64,000 nt of DNA from Anoplolepis gracilipes (Eukaryota > Arthropoda > Insecta > Hymenoptera > Formicidae): contig NC_132978.1 in assembly GCF_047496725.1 (NCBI RefSeq), positions 3,897,501-3,961,500 on the forward strand, written 5' to 3'. Both the position numbers and the translations under genes were made by a program. The notes beneath the pieces are model-generated. The model was not told the origin of the DNA, did not search any database, and saw only the letters and a program-made list of their open reading frames with translations. Position 1 is the first letter of the stretch. Each line of letters begins with the position of its first letter. Of this stretch, positions 1 to 13,955 are shown piece by piece.

Positions 1-276
1 ATAGCTTTGATTCTTTTTTTATTGTATTTTTATAATATTATAATCATTTAATGTAGTTATCTGCAGAATGATAGATGGTAAACAAGCGCAATGAATTCTG
101 GGTTGGCTCTAGTGCTCGAAATGATGATTATAAATTTGAGCATGACCCTGGTTGAGAGTTTAAGTGGCCGAAAGAGAGGAACCATGCCGATAATAATCGG
201 GACTATTCATCGCGCGTAATACGGTGCATGGAGACAGAATTTGTGCGTCCTTGGGAGTTGTAATGCGAACACGTGT

Positions 277-308
<32 letters not shown>

Positions 309-1859
309 GGAGAGAGAGACGTACCTTAGATCATTGAGTCGTGGTGGATGGCGTTTACACGGTCGAATTGATCCGCACGCATTTGGAGACAGTGGCGTAA
401 CTATTTACATATAAAGTAAGAGGCCCAAGTATATATTATGTACAGAGAGAGAGATAGAAAGAGAGAGAAAGAGAGAGAGCTTTTCTTCTCTCTCTTAATA
501 GGGAAAGATTAGAACATTTGTCAGAAAAAAAAAGAATTTTTTTAATTACGATTTTATTGCAATTTAAAATAATCGTTAGAGACTATAAATTAATAAGTGC
601 TCATTCTGATATATGTATATTAAAGATATTCACATTAAAGAGTTTCCCACAGATATACAAATGTACTATATACATATATATTATGTTAGAATATAAGGTT
701 GCCATACCATGTCCATAAAGATGATAGAAGATGGTAGCAAACTTTGTTCTAACAAAAGGGATAATGTCTTATATCTATCAAAGTACCTACGCCGCTGTGG
801 GATAAATATATACCGCGGGATGAATGGTACCCTTCGTCAAATAATAGACAGGAATCCCTCTGATAACCTTGAATAGCCAAACAAGTTGTGCCAAAAAAAT
901 TTTTTTTTTTTTTTTTTTTTTGTGTACATATGCGCGTGAGCATAAAGAAGGTGTTTGCAGAATTAAATATTCGACTTTTGCGTCATGTTTTGACATTTCT
1001 TGAACTAGAAGATACATATAACAAGAATAAGAATGATTATATTGGAATAGAAATGAATTTCTAATGCAATAATTATTTACAGTTAAATATTAGTTATTTA
1101 ATTAATAATAATTATTAAATAATATGATATAAAAAAGATTTCATAGAAAATAAAAAAACAATGCTGTTTATTAAATATTTTATTCTGAAAGATTTCTTTA
1201 AATGACACTGTTTTCTCCTTTCTATTTATTGCATTGTCTTGCAAATCCTCGTAAAAATCTACTTCAAGGCTGCGAATATTTTCCACCTTTTGTAGAGAAA
1301 AAAGCATAGTTAATCCTGTATTTATCATTCGCGCAAACATCCGTCATTTTCTCTGCAATTCTTTATCGATTACTCCAGATTTAGCGCGCTGTCTCGCACT
1401 ATAATGCTCGCAATAAATCTTGTACAAGATTAATTTTTTTATCATTTACACGTGTTGTTTTCCTCGCCGAAGAGAGTAGAGATATTTTTTCACAAGTTCT
1501 TTGATACCGAAAGAGCGAGCCTGTCAAGTCTAGCCTATGTTTGGTTTGACAATATCTTGATTTGTTCCGCTCGGAATGTTCGTACTTTTTGTCGGATCAC
1601 TATGTGAAGCATTGAAACGTGTGACAACACGCACAAACACGCACACATTAGATCTGTCCTAATTTCGATTACGCTTATAACACTTGGTTTTTTTTTTTTT
1701 TTTTTTATAATACGAACATGTACTTATCTGTTTTTAAAAAATGCATTATAAATTAAAAAATAAATTATACATATATATTATTTACTTTTTAATTTTTAAT
1801 TTATATATTTTTAGCTCAAATTTACTAGAAAAGAAAAAAAATATATATATACATCTCTT
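1..1859. other. Gene-free stretch, left edge
   Basis: No supportable gene is seen. The stretch holds (GA)n runs at 279-319 and around 445-480, a poly-T run near 900-921, and AT-rich sequence. The open frames here are short, include low-complexity lysine or phenylalanine runs from the homopolymers, and have no recognisable domain. Confidence 0.5.
279..319. repeat. (GA)n microsatellite
   Basis: Nearly uninterrupted GA dinucleotide run with a few A and G interruptions. A second, less regular GA tract follows at about 445-480. Confidence 0.9.
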
Positions 1860-2127
1860 TTAACCCTTACTCCATATTGTTATTTTTGGCACCTTCTAAT
1901 TGTACAGGTGGGTCAACGTATTTTCGATAAGTTTATTAATATGTAAAAGTGTTTTAAAAAATCTGAAAAAATGTATTTCTTTGAACATTCTAAATAAAGA
2001 CTAAAATAATAAGTTTGAAAAATAATTTACTTAAATATATTATTTTATGATTATTTGTTTTCGAGAAATTGACGTTGTTAGAAAAAATCACAGACAAAAT
2101 GACCCATCAGTACGGAGTAAGGGTTAA
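1860..2127. mobile_element. piggyBac-type MITE (non-autonomous, TTAA-flanked)
   Basis: The 268-bp element begins TTAACCCTTACTCC and ends with the inverted GGAGTAAGGGTTAA. It therefore has terminal inverted repeats starting CCCTTACTCC, each flanked by a TTAA. The TTAA target and CCCT-type ends are the hallmark of the piggyBac superfamily. The AT-rich interior has no open frame, so this is a non-coding derivative that would depend on a transposase encoded elsewhere. Confidence 0.7.
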
Positions 2128-3767
2128 ATATAATTTTTAATTATGTATATATATATTTTTTTTAATAAATTATTTTTGTGTTATGCGAATATGTTAAAGT
2201 ACATCATTCCATGCTGTTTAACTGTTTGCAATTCAGTGTTCACAATCAATATTTTGTGTTAATCATTTTCAACCGAAATTTATGGATCAACCAGATTCGA
2301 GTGTGAGTCTGTTCGTCGTTCACGCATGTATGCGCGCGTGATAAGACCGACGACGACATACGCTTATACACATACACAGTGACTTCTTTCTCCAGGCGTG
2401 CACGCCACTCGAGCAAAGACGTGTTGTTTTAGGCCAGGCAAACAAGTGCCGTAACCCCGCTACACTGTTGTCTCACGGCCGAGCAGCATGTTTAGACAGG
2501 GTTTATCGTCTCGTTTTAAAAGGATGCGAAATTCTTCGTGGAAACTCGTATCCTCGTAAATGCAACGGAAAATATGTTTGAGTTGCATTATATGCAACGC
2601 GATGGGATATTATACGTAATACGACGTTGATGTAACGATAAAACGCTCGTATCACGTTTAACATGTACCGATCATCTTTCTTCACATATGCGCACCGATA
2701 GATTCGTGACACTCGGTACATAACGGGTTTTTTTTTTTTTATCAATTATTACTTGTAATAATACCCTGCTTGCCTGTGTTCTTGATAAGCAACATCGAAA
2801 AGTGCGAGTTATCACACTCGCGGCAAACACGTCTGAAAAAAAATGTCGATGACCGAAGTGCGTCTCGGTTGTTCAAGGTGCAGCCCGATTTTTTTCTTTT
2901 TATTTTCGTATCGTGTGTTATATAAGCGGGATCACCGATTTCGTAAGTGGGTGATGAAATAGACATAATTCGATGGCGCTAACTTGTACACTCGATATCT
3001 CTCCTTCTTTCTTATGAATAATATGAGATTCAGATTGTAGTATAATACATTCACCGAGTATATATTATACTTTATTATTGACAATTAAAGTTGATTTTCT
3101 ACGATATTATTTGAGAATAGTCTTTTATCTACATAAAATGGATACTTTCTATTATGATTGTTCTCTCTGATAACATCCTAAATACCAAAGCTGACTTGGG
3201 AATATGTCGATCACGTAAGATAAAGCTATTTAAGTAAACATGAAATAAAAGATTAGTATATTTGATTATATATTCGATAGTATATTCGATTGTATATATT
3301 TGAAATTGAAACATTTATTAATAAAAGTCATATAAAAATTGTATGGAACTGTATGAATAGTAAAAAATGCCAGCTTTCGTACGCGATTATATTATATAAT
3401 TTTATTCATTTATATATATGATTGTAATATCGATGCTTTTATCGTCTTAATGAAGTTTATAAACGAATATTTTCAAATATAAATTTGAAATATTAATTAA
3501 ATGCTGTAAAAGTAAAAAATTATTTGTATGAAATATAGGATGCTTTTACTTATATTAAGAAAATTATTCTACGATCATTCCGTAATTATGTAAATGAATT
3601 ATATTGCGGACAAATTGCTCGAACGTGCGTGTCAATTTTACATTTTAATTCGCGACAAGCAAGATAGTAATGTCGAGTTTGACATTTCGATTTGCTAACT
3701 GGTGTAACAACTGACATACTCTTAATACCTAAGTTAAGTGGTTGTCATTCGTATGTGAGCGCTGATA
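2128..3767. other. Gene-free stretch
   Basis: AT-rich sequence with scattered short open frames on both strands and no recognisable protein, RNA or repeat. Confidence 0.45.
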
Positions 3768-3943
3768 CTGTGTCCCAGAAATCATTTCTGATTCTAAGTT
3801 GTATAAAAATTTTTCTAGCAAGAATAGTTCTTGTCGATATGATTGGGATGCGACATTTTAGTTTGTAAACTTTGTAAATTACTTCTTTAAGGATTGCGTA
3901 AGATTTATCTTACGAATCGAAGATTAACATTCTGGGACATCCT
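3768..3943. mobile_element. Short MITE-like element with TGTCCCAGAA ends
   Basis: The left end reads TGTCCCAGAA (3771-3780) and the right end reads TTCTGGGACA (3930-3939), an inverted pair about 175 bp apart. An inner palindrome, CGTAAGATTTATCTTACG, lies near the right end (about 3897-3914). The element is non-coding. The ends resemble the GGTGTYC-type ends of other elements in this window. The exact boundaries are estimated. Confidence 0.45.
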
Positions 3944-6354
3944 ATGCATTACATTATAATGCATATCATTGGCGCATACATTCGTGTCGTTTGGCAGACT
4001 AATCGGCCGTTTGTGGGAAATGGGATGGTTTAATGGAGAAAACAATTGTTACATTCAATTGTCGCGTGAGCACGACATACACCGTTTGTTTAATCGTTCG
4101 TCTTAATTAAGCTGTATCGCGGTAGATTGCAATTAGTTCCTGCGTAGGTGGCAACATTATTCCCTTACGCGACACTTCTCCCTCCTTTGAGATCATCCGT
4201 CGACTTTTGAGTCACGTAGCGACGGTAAAAACCCACCGCTTCTTTATGCCACTTTAATTCTCGCTTTATGCTTTTGCACGTAATTGGCACTTTGCTCCGT
4301 ATCTTCGATGGAATTATTTCTCTGTACTGATGGTCGGCCATTACCGTCATTAGCGGCTGCCCGATTTCGCGAATCAGCTGCCATTAACTCCTTTTCACGT
4401 TCACTTGTGACATTTCTGTACATGCAACGCTTCCCGAAAAATAAAGTATAATTTGTGTGATTGTGTGTGTTATATTTCTCTCAATTAAAAGGATATTAAA
4501 AATTTCTTTATAAAAGACCTTTCGAGAACAGAGATATTATTGGGCAATGTCAATAATGATGTGTTAAACGATGAAAAAATAAAATTTTATTCCCTAATTT
4601 ATTTCTCATAAATTTGTTATTTTCAACATAAAACATATATATGGGCTATAAATAATGCCTGTCGTTTTAATAAAATTTCTCTCTTTTACATGTATCAATA
4701 AAAAAATATATTGCTGAATTTCATTTAAATTTTATTTTGCAATCACCAAAGGTAGAGGCGATGTGTGTTGATGCACGGTGTGTAAATTCGCGCCGATGTA
4801 AAATAACGTTATGCGCACAACCGGATTTTGCATTTTATACAATTTTTACAATTTAACTGTTAGTTAACATTTTATCGCGCTATTCGTAATGTCAATCCAA
4901 GTTCTGTTTCCTAGCGGAGAGATTCAACGGCACTCCACACGCATATTTTATTCGCTCCGGATATTACGATAATGCCAGGCGTTCGCGTATATCGGCGGTC
5001 ACCTCGCGCTCGATTTCGCAAATGGCGCGAATAAATTTAACCGTCACATCGAGCTTCCTCGTTTGCTCTGCATACATAATGATCGGCTGTGTCTGATTGA
5101 GAGATTAAACTATAAAAATTGAAGCTCTGTTGATTTAATCAAACTTTCTCTATTAATCGATTCAATTCCTAATCTAATGATGAAGCGCACATTTTCAAGT
5201 AAAATTTCCTCGCGGAGGGAGATGATTTGTATCATTTTTATATAAATTTAATTTATATAAATGTAATAAACAATATTAATTTAAGGCGGAGAAAGCTCTT
5301 TCGCTCGCGATATAAAATACGATGCGCCATGAATTTATTTAGTGGATGATATTTTTTTCTACGCGTTGCGTAAGAGAGGGGAATAACCTTCAATCTTGGC
5401 GCCAGCCAGTTCAATAGAGCGGTTCGCCGAAAAATTCAGTACCGCTACACAACAACACGTGGGCGTGATATGTGTAATATACAATGTGGCACAAGGCCCT
5501 TTGGTCAATAATCAACTTGTTTTTTTTTTTTTTTTTTTTTTTTTCGTGGACGTAAATCTCTCTTTCTTTCGCGCTACTTTTTGGCGTTTCGCCGTTTAAA
5601 GCTGTACGCCTCGACTCGAAGATTTATTCTAGTGATTATATACTCTTCGTAATATTCTCTCACACTGTTGTAAAGTTTGCTTTCGGCTCGGGATAATGAA
5701 AAGAAATTTCGTCCGATGGAGAAATGAAACTCGATTAATACACGAGAGCGGAGTAGCTTTAATGTTGTTGCGAGAAAACCGATGGAAATTATGGTAATCG
5801 CCTGACTGACTCAACTTTTTATAGACACGGTGCGAGAAAATCGGAGTCAATAACTGTGAAATGTTGCGTGTAGCGGCACGAAGCGCGGGATGATATTTTT
5901 AGAATGTCCCGAGAGATATTCGAGGAATATTGTCGGAGGGATATTCCGCCGAAAATATTTTTATCTCGCGTGATTCTCGGGATATCGGGAAGCGATATCT
6001 ATATAGGCGCAATGCTGATTTAGCATGTCCCATTTGGAATATCTGTCAATTATTTCTATATTATTCGCGCGCGGGGGACAGACTAATATAATACAATTTT
6101 TTTTTATTCATCGTTTTCTTGAGCAACATTTCGCTGTCGAAATATATCGTTAAATATTCATTTATGGAATTTTATAAGGTTCTCTGAAGCTCATATTTTT
6201 TTCCCGATTTACTCGACGAAGGCTCCTGCCAGGCAGCCCGGTTTATAAAGCTCCTATAAAGCGGCATCGCAATTTACTCGGGTCGAGGGATATCTCTGGC
6301 GATCGATAAAATTTTCATTTCATGCGTCCTAAGCGGGTACGTCAGAATCTCTTT

Positions 6355-6389
<35 letters not shown>

Positions 6390-9137
6390 CCCCCTCCCTC
6401 TATCTATCTCCGCTTGCGAAACTAGCCACGCATGACCGAACAATCGAATCGACTTTTAAACAGGCGCTACCGTGTCCCACCTGTCGCTGCCTGACGTTGT
6501 TTCTGTTCTGTCACTTGCTCCGTGACTTGAAACGTTAGAAACATATATGTATATATACGAAACAAGCATTTCGTCTTTTTTCTTTCCTTGCGGGATGAAA
6601 ACTCAGTCGGTAGTATTTCAGCTCATCCATTAATTTGACGAAGAACGAATTTGCGCTCTTGATCTGAGCTACGTAATCATCGTCACGTGAGCTACGTAAT
6701 CTTCGTAAGTTTCTTTGTTCTCCGACACCTCTGGTTCGAAGCGAGCAGCGTTTCTCATTGATCAAATCCGTATGTATCCGATGTAAATAGCGGTTTAAAC
6801 GTCTACATTGTTTGAAACGTGACGGGAATATGTATGACGATCGCGTTTAACTCGGCCGGACGTGACGAGGATTGCGAAGCGTGCGACGCACGTGTGACGA
6901 TAATTAACGGCGTCGCGAGAGAAATTGGGTCAGGTTTTTCCAGATCTTCTTGGAGCTTGCGTGTCGAGATGTTAGTGCCTTGTGACCGGACAAACGGAGT
7001 AGACGTCGCGGTTTTACGATCGCTCCGTTTTCGACCATCTGGCGAGCAACAACGTTGCCGGAGTGTTGGTTCCCTCCCGTTGAGTTCCTTTGAACCTTTC
7101 AGCTTAGACCCGAGAAACGTTTTTCTTAAACAGCACGAGTCGTTTTCGCTCGTAACGAGGCGAAAAGGCACGCTCAAAAGACTCGCTCCGGCGCTCTTTT
7201 TACAAAACAGGTTCGTTAATCACGGTAGCGTGCGGTAATTGAAGTTGATGTACCTTCGAGCAATTAAGTTTTTCCATACATTTAAAAGTAATGTATAATA
7301 TATTATTGTATCTTTTAATTTTTAATTTTACGAAATATTGTTGTCTCGGTTATAAAAAGGAAATGAAACATTATCAACGATACTATATTATAAAACAAAA
7401 ATGTAATAAGGTAAATTTGTCAGCAAAGAAATATTATCTAATTTGGCATTATGCGCCAATAGGGAGGCTATTAATGCAAAATCTGCATTTGAAGTCTCCT
7501 TGTACGAAGACCAAAGGGAACAATGGGGAGCCCTACGGGCGTCAGTTGGTCGGCAATTTGCGCGAAATTTCGCGAATAACTCTGGACGTATTGTCTCGGG
7601 AATAAGTTCGTTAGCGTCGAAATGGGAGAGGCGAAGGGCTATGACCCTTCGTCGAAGCAGAAACCGACGACGGCACGCGAAAACGGGTTTCCCATAACGG
7701 GCTCCGTTCGGAAACGGCGTCAATTACCGAGCAACAAAGCGAAGCGTGAATAAATCGCGAGGCTAATAGCGCCTTTGTTCACCTGGATCTAGCACGTCCG
7801 TCGTCGCGCGTGAGCTCGACGATAAAATAAACGGTGCGCGCGTTCGCGTAACGTTTTATTATCGCGCTTAAACCGAGTTACTCGGCGCCCATTGAATCGT
7901 AATAGGGCGTGTAAGTAGCACGATCATGAAGCCTGTGAGTCTAGGGAACCGACTTGAAAGAACTCGATCTTTCTATCTTAACGATCTCGATGGCGAAAGG
8001 TTTTCACAACTCTTCATTCTTTCGAGATTTTCCACGCAAAACTGACGTAACAAAGCACTTATCAATAGTTGAAAATTCTACCTATATCTTTGTTCGGATC
8101 ATTAAGATTGTCGAACAAGGACTGTACTCTTAATTGTATTTTCGAAATAACTTTATTATTATTTATGCGCGCGCGCCGCGAACAATAATGGACGTGGCAT
8201 GACTAAATCGATTAGAAAAACATATTGTGTTTCGTGACTCGCGCACAATACGTGACAATACGCCCGTAAGAATCCGACGACAACATGTTTGGGCCTTCGA
8301 CTGCTTTTTTATTTGCCTTACATGTGTGTTGCAACGTCGTTGCATCTCCCGCATAGATAATTACTATTTGCCACCGATCGTTAAATAATTTCGCAATACC
8401 AGCGGCAATTCCGGTGCGACACTGAAAGTATTCATCGTATTATTAGGAAGATTATCGGGCTTCTCTCCGTTCCCGTGTATAATAATCGAACCGCAATCAC
8501 GATCAGTCCCTGCTGATAGCCGTGGTTGATCAATGGACCACATAGTAGGTGAAATTATGGCAATTGAAGGCAGGAGAACGAGGCGTTTTAAAATTGAACT
8601 TAATGATTACGTGTAAAGTGAAACGATGTTACATCGTGTCATAAATTTATATCTGCATACAAGATATTTTATTTTGCAATTTCTCTAAATATTTTGTTAG
8701 AACGTGCGAAAGCGCATTAAAATTAGAAATTAATAATTAGAGATCAAATGTTCCTCGACTTCACCGATCGTATAGTTAAACTTTAAATTCTTCAGAAGCG
8801 CCCCTTGTGCCAAGAAACCCTCCGTCACCTGCGCTTTTAACGCAGATGGACGTAATGTGTGTTTTGATGGCTGTGACCACGACTCTGTTACTGTGCACTT
8901 TGCCTCGCGTTGCGGCAATTGAAGCGAAATGTTAAGTTCGCATGGCAAATAAAAAAGCCGCGTAAATATAGCGCGGCGATTGGCAAGGCTTCGTGTTTGC
9001 GTGCAGATATACACGTGGCGCGTCATTCGCGCGTCTTAAGACGTTCAAACATGACAAACATACGATCTTCGGTGGTGTTTATTCGCGATAAATGTCGCTG
9101 ACGCGCGCGTGCATTTTTCCTTTTTTCTTCCCGGAGC
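3944..9137. other. Gene-free stretch with CpG-rich segments
   Basis: No gene is supportable. From about 6.8 to 8.1 kb the sequence becomes rich in CG dinucleotides, and overlapping open frames occur on both strands (6803-7238 and 7388-7723). These look like by-products of CpG-rich composition rather than exons: no domain is recognisable and the frames overlap antisense to each other. A (CT)n run lies at 6360-6386 and a poly-T run at about 5519-5544. A distal promoter or untranslated exon of Sestrin could be here, but nothing in the sequence proves it. Confidence 0.4.
6360..6386. repeat. (CT)n microsatellite
   Basis: Uninterrupted CT dinucleotide tract grading into a C/T-rich stretch up to about 6410. 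Confidence 0.85.
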
Positions 9138-9315
9138 ATGCTATACTTGCCGCCGCTGTATCTGGCGCCCACGCAAAATTACAATGTCAGTCGTGTCTAT
9201 CTTGGTTATTTGGTTTCACTTGCACTATGCAATCGTGAGATTCTGTCCAAAAATGCAATCGTCAACTTCGACGATTTTGTCTCGAACGTCCGCCAACTTA
9301 GAAGTTACCTCGATT
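9138..9315 (+). other. Exon-like open frame of unknown identity
   Basis: An ATG at 9138 opens 59 codons that run into a textbook 5' splice donor, GATT|GTAAGT (GT at 9316). If the donor is ignored, the frame stops three codons later. The predicted peptide has an unbiased composition with many aromatic and aliphatic residues (for example VYLGYLVSLALCNREI), and codon use looks coding-like. I do not recognise the protein. The exon would end in phase 1, which does not match the phase-0 acceptor of the Sestrin exon at 16480, so it would need an intermediate exon or belong to another gene. No strong 3' acceptor is obvious upstream, so chance remains possible. Confidence 0.3.
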
Positions 9316-12300
9316 GTAAGTAGAATATGTTGCGCGTGCATGTGTGAGGCAATAACGATGGAAAATGTTTCGAGCTCGAGTGTCGAATGTCGTGATTAAA
9401 AATTTATGCGAGTTTTTATATCGGTAAAAGTTGGAAAACTTTTTTACAATATTATTACTCTATATGGATAACTTTTGCGCGATAATTTCACTCGGCAAAT
9501 GTACTATGCACTTTTACATATAAATTACTGTACACACTCGATGCATAAATTACAAGTCTCCGCATTACAAACTTTGCCAATAAAATCCCAAGGAACAGTC
9601 CCGTTCGCGGGACCAGCAACCGAGATTCCAAAACTCTTCTCTCTCTATCGTAGGAACGGTGTAGAATTATAAAGAAGTTCAGACTCTCTCTCTTTCTCTC
9701 TCTTCGCATCGAAATGATGCATTATACTTTTATTTTGAAAGATTGTAGTACAAATCAATTTTATTGATCTCTCTTTTTTTTCTAAAATATATGGTGGTTT
9801 TTATCTGAAATATATTAATATGATCACATATGAATACATTGAAATTTCGTAAACCTTGTATCGCAACTTTTTCACAGCTGCTTATTTACAAGTCAAATGT
9901 GATCTTCACTTCTTTTTACGGAAGATTTCTTCTGTACATCCTTGAAAATTCTATTCGCGACTTAAATTTTAGAACTTTGTATTCTTTTTTAACCGTTTAT
10001 TCACGATACAAGTGTAAATTTTTCAACAAATTCTTCAAATATCTTACCCATTTGTCCCGTTTAAATTTGTAAAACATACGAAACGAAAATTAAGAAGTTG
10101 TAGGAAGCACGTAGAGAATAAAGTGCGATTTTTTTCGCTCCCGATCTATCAGTATTTTAATAAAGAATTAAGTAAATATTTAAGAAACATCTTTTTAACG
10201 GATTCTAGCGAACGTTACAAGAATGTAACATCGTTTCCGTTATTACGGCGAAATTTTCAGCCGCGACACCGACGCACATACGTGTGTCCTGTAGTATGTC
10301 GCATACATAATTTACACGGCTTTGTTCCAGTAATTATTGCCGTGACTGACAATGGACAATAGCGTTTAATGTATCATTATGAAAAGAAATATTCGTCCAT
10401 CGTGCATTGTCGTCCGTTACGAGAGACGCGCGGCGTTGCGGCACGTCGGTTATGAAATATGGATATCGCAATAATGTTACAACGAAAGGCGAAGGAGATG
10501 TACTGTCCTGGTGTATCGCCATTCATCGCCCGTTTATTGCCTATTGACTGTCAAGATATACGATTCTGGTAGGAACCGGACTCTGGTCTAGGTAAAAATT
10601 GCGATTTTCTCCCGACGCTATATGCGATCGCATCGCTAGAAATATCTTGCTCCTGAACAAGAAGGAACGTTTGTTACTTTCTAGTATCTCTCTATCTCAT
10701 TGTCGGTATTTTCTATCGCACACAATCACATGTCGCGTACAGGAAACCACGTAGCATAAATTTTCTGGTTTCTATTCACGACCGCAACTCCAGGGATCAT
10801 CGAAGCACATTTCGACATAGAAGAATGACCGGTTGTTCTCTTTTTAAAGATCGCGATGCTTCCGACACTCTTTCATTGTCCTAGTCACGTACGAGGAGAT
10901 ACGGTCACTCTACTTGAAGTAAATGACATTTGATGGCAAGGCGTGCGCATATTTGGCAAAGGAAAATTCTCGACGTGACGCGAAATCCTAGGAAGCGAGG
11001 TGAGCAGGGTCGAGAAAATCGGAGCTCGCCACGAAGTCTCAGAGAGTCTCGGGCCGAACGCCAGGAGTCTGAGCCAAGAGAAAAAGGGTTCTTCTCGGAA
11101 GAAGAAGAGAAGGCTACCTAACCTGCTTGTCTGCCTGCTTGCCTGCTTGCCTGCTTGCTTGTCGTGCTGGCTGTGCTTTTTCGAGGGCTTTGGGGAACGA
11201 GAGAAAAAGAGAGAGCCTTGCCAAATCGCGTGTTACTTGAGTTAATTGAGTAATATCTAACCACGTCTATGACGTAGCTGGCTATTTTCGCGAGGCGAAT
11301 CTTGTTTAATCACGACTTCTTTCATCTCGAGTCGTTGTGATTATTCGCTTTTTTATAATTGTTAATTAATTAATCTCTTGCGGAGATAAATCAATTAAGT
11401 AACAATTAATTAACTCTTATTGGCTAAAGAAGATACAAAAAATATCTACAAGCGTTTGACGTAATATATAATAAGAAAAGCTATAAACAACAAAGAAAGA
11501 AAACATGCATGATATAATATGATTAATGAATGTGAGTATAATGCGCAAATACTAAATAATTAATAAGAGACATACTAAATGAGAAATACTAGGAAATAAA
11601 AAATTTTATATATAAATATATAAAATTGTCAACTTAATAAGAAATTAAAAATTAAATGCAACGCGCTCAAAAAATGTAAAAAAAAAAGAGGAAGGAATAT
11701 ATTAGGATTTGTAAGACATTAAAATATTTTACAGCGGCGTAAGAAAATGAGAAGTTTTATAATACGAATGAATAAAAATTATTACAGTACGACTGAATAA
11801 AAATTGAAAATGAAAGATTAGAAAAGAAAAATATTTGAGTCAATGCAATTCGACGCTTCTTACATTAGTATAATGATATCGACTATTTTCTAAAGATAAA
11901 GCGTTATAATTTCGATGAGGTTTCAATTTCCAGTGTTCTAGATACACGGAAGAGAGAATCTCATATTTGAATCGTCGCGTCTCCATGATCGCAAATAAAC
12001 ATAGAGATCATTTTTGCCAGTTTGTAGCTTCGAAAATTGAGCTCAGCAAAATTATACCGGTTTCAATCGCAAGCTCTTGAATCGTGATGTCAGCGAGGAA
12101 ATTGCAAGGAAATATATGAAAGAGAAAGAGAGAGAATTTCTCTGTGCAGCTTATGTCCATACAAATAACTTCATCAATGGAATTGTTCCGGTTAGGTTGA
12201 AATAAAGCGGCAATTTCGCGAAGTCCCTGAAAGAGCGCGCTTGTGCGATGAATAGCTGATAGCTAATTTAGTGGGTAGAAAAAAATACGCTGCGAAAAAA

Positions 12301-13955
12301 TAGACTGATGTTGAAAACAACTTAACAACTTGTCTCTCTCGCGTCATGTCCAGCGTTTAACGGTTAATGACTGTCGATTGTTGATGGAACGTATTGCAAT
12401 GTAGACTGTTGTTCGCGTTTTTTTTTTTTTTTTTTTTTTTTTATGTTCGCAACGTAACGCAGAAAAATACCAGCTCGAGAACGAAACGGGTCATCAAGTG
12501 GATGTTTACGCAGTAAAATGATGTGTGTTAGATAATCGTTGGTATTAATATTAATATCAGTTCACGTGTATTTCTTGCGATGATCGTACAGTAAAAAATT
12601 TATGAAGTTTAAAATATGTGACTGTCAGTAAAAACACATTTCTCGATAAATATTGATGGCTTCGTGTCGATTAACCAAATCCATGTACGAACTTCTTTCA
12701 GGAATTTTTCTCTCTGTTTTGGAGGCTTCCTCGACGTCTGTCGAAAAGAAGTATAAGTACAAATTGTTAAATTGCAATAAAAAAAGTATAAATTGTTTCG
12801 AGTACTTGGGCTACTCTCTCAATTTCCGGTCGTTATGCCGGTTAACTGACACTGGGTAATCTGTTATTTCCGCCGACGCGTTGTATCCGACTTCTTTCGG
12901 CAACGCCAACATCACTTGATGATAGTAGGTGGGTCGATTCGAGAACGAGTGTTGTTTAACGAGACAACTTTCGATTATTAAATTCATTTTTGTAAATATG
13001 TGACAGCAAGTCTACGCACGTGTATCGTGGTCGATCTGCTCGATACATCACTGGGAATATAACGTGGATGTTGCGAAAAATGGACACGCAAGTTATCTTA
13101 TCGAAGATTCCTTTTGTCGTCGTGTCGAACATAATTTATTGTTAGTCCTAAATTTAGAACAAAGTTCGCGCGGAAGCGAACTTGAAATTGTATCGTAATA
13201 GAAAATACGGAATTCGTTAAGATGTGAAACTCTCTTAATTTCTTGGAACATGTAAGAGGAATCTCAATTAAACACTCTTGCATTAATTTACATAAGTGTA
13301 GCGTTATATGCGTCTCGATCAATTAAATGTCTGAAATACAATTCTTGAAGAAGTAAAAAGCGCGGCCGATTGATATTTATTTTTATAAAGATTAATATTT
13401 ATTTTTATAAAGACTGATATTTATTTTTACAACGCATGAAGGGAGAGTAGAACCATATGATACGATACCCCATAGGATACGATATATATACTCCATTTTT
13501 TTTCTTTATTTATAAACTCTCACGTTTATCGATCAACCCTACCCTCGAAGTAACCTTTGTAAAATACAGTTAGATTCGCGTTTACATTGATCTCGATGTT
13601 TGGTAAAAATCACAGCGAATCCGTCACTCGGATAAGAGTTTTTCGTAATCGAATGTACAATAATAATAATGATAATAAATCGGGCGCGTGCGTGTTTGAG
13701 ACTTTGATTAATCATTTGTGCTCTTGAGTTTAACTCCATAAGCCTGTTTATTTGAAATGTATTTTTTTGTTTCTCGTTTGCATCGAGTTTGAGGAAATCG
13801 TATGATCGTGTGAAGAGCGATATGCTAATACGTTCTTCATACGTAATCTCGTATGATTTTTTTTTTTGAATTGTCATTCGATTAAGAGTTATAACAATTT
13901 GTTCGAGGCCGAAGCGCGTACGTTTCGACGTGACGTTTCGTCGTCACGTAAAATC
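9316..13955. other. Gene-free stretch upstream of the candidate first Sestrin exon
   Basis: No gene is supportable. The stretch includes a short CTGC/TTGC-rich tandem tract around 11127-11163, a 24-bp poly-T at about 12419-12442, and about three copies of a roughly 24-bp AT-rich unit (GATATTTATTTTTATAAAGA-like) at about 13371-13431. The promoter of Sestrin would be expected in this general area but I cannot point to it. Confidence 0.4.

Noticed and set aside
6803..7238. Overlapping open frames of 124 and 139 residues on opposite strands
   Set aside because: Both exist because the stretch is CpG-rich and stop-poor. Neither has a recognisable motif or splice context.
7388..7723. Overlapping open frames on both strands
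   Set aside because: Mutually antisense, arginine-rich by composition, no domain or clear splice sites.
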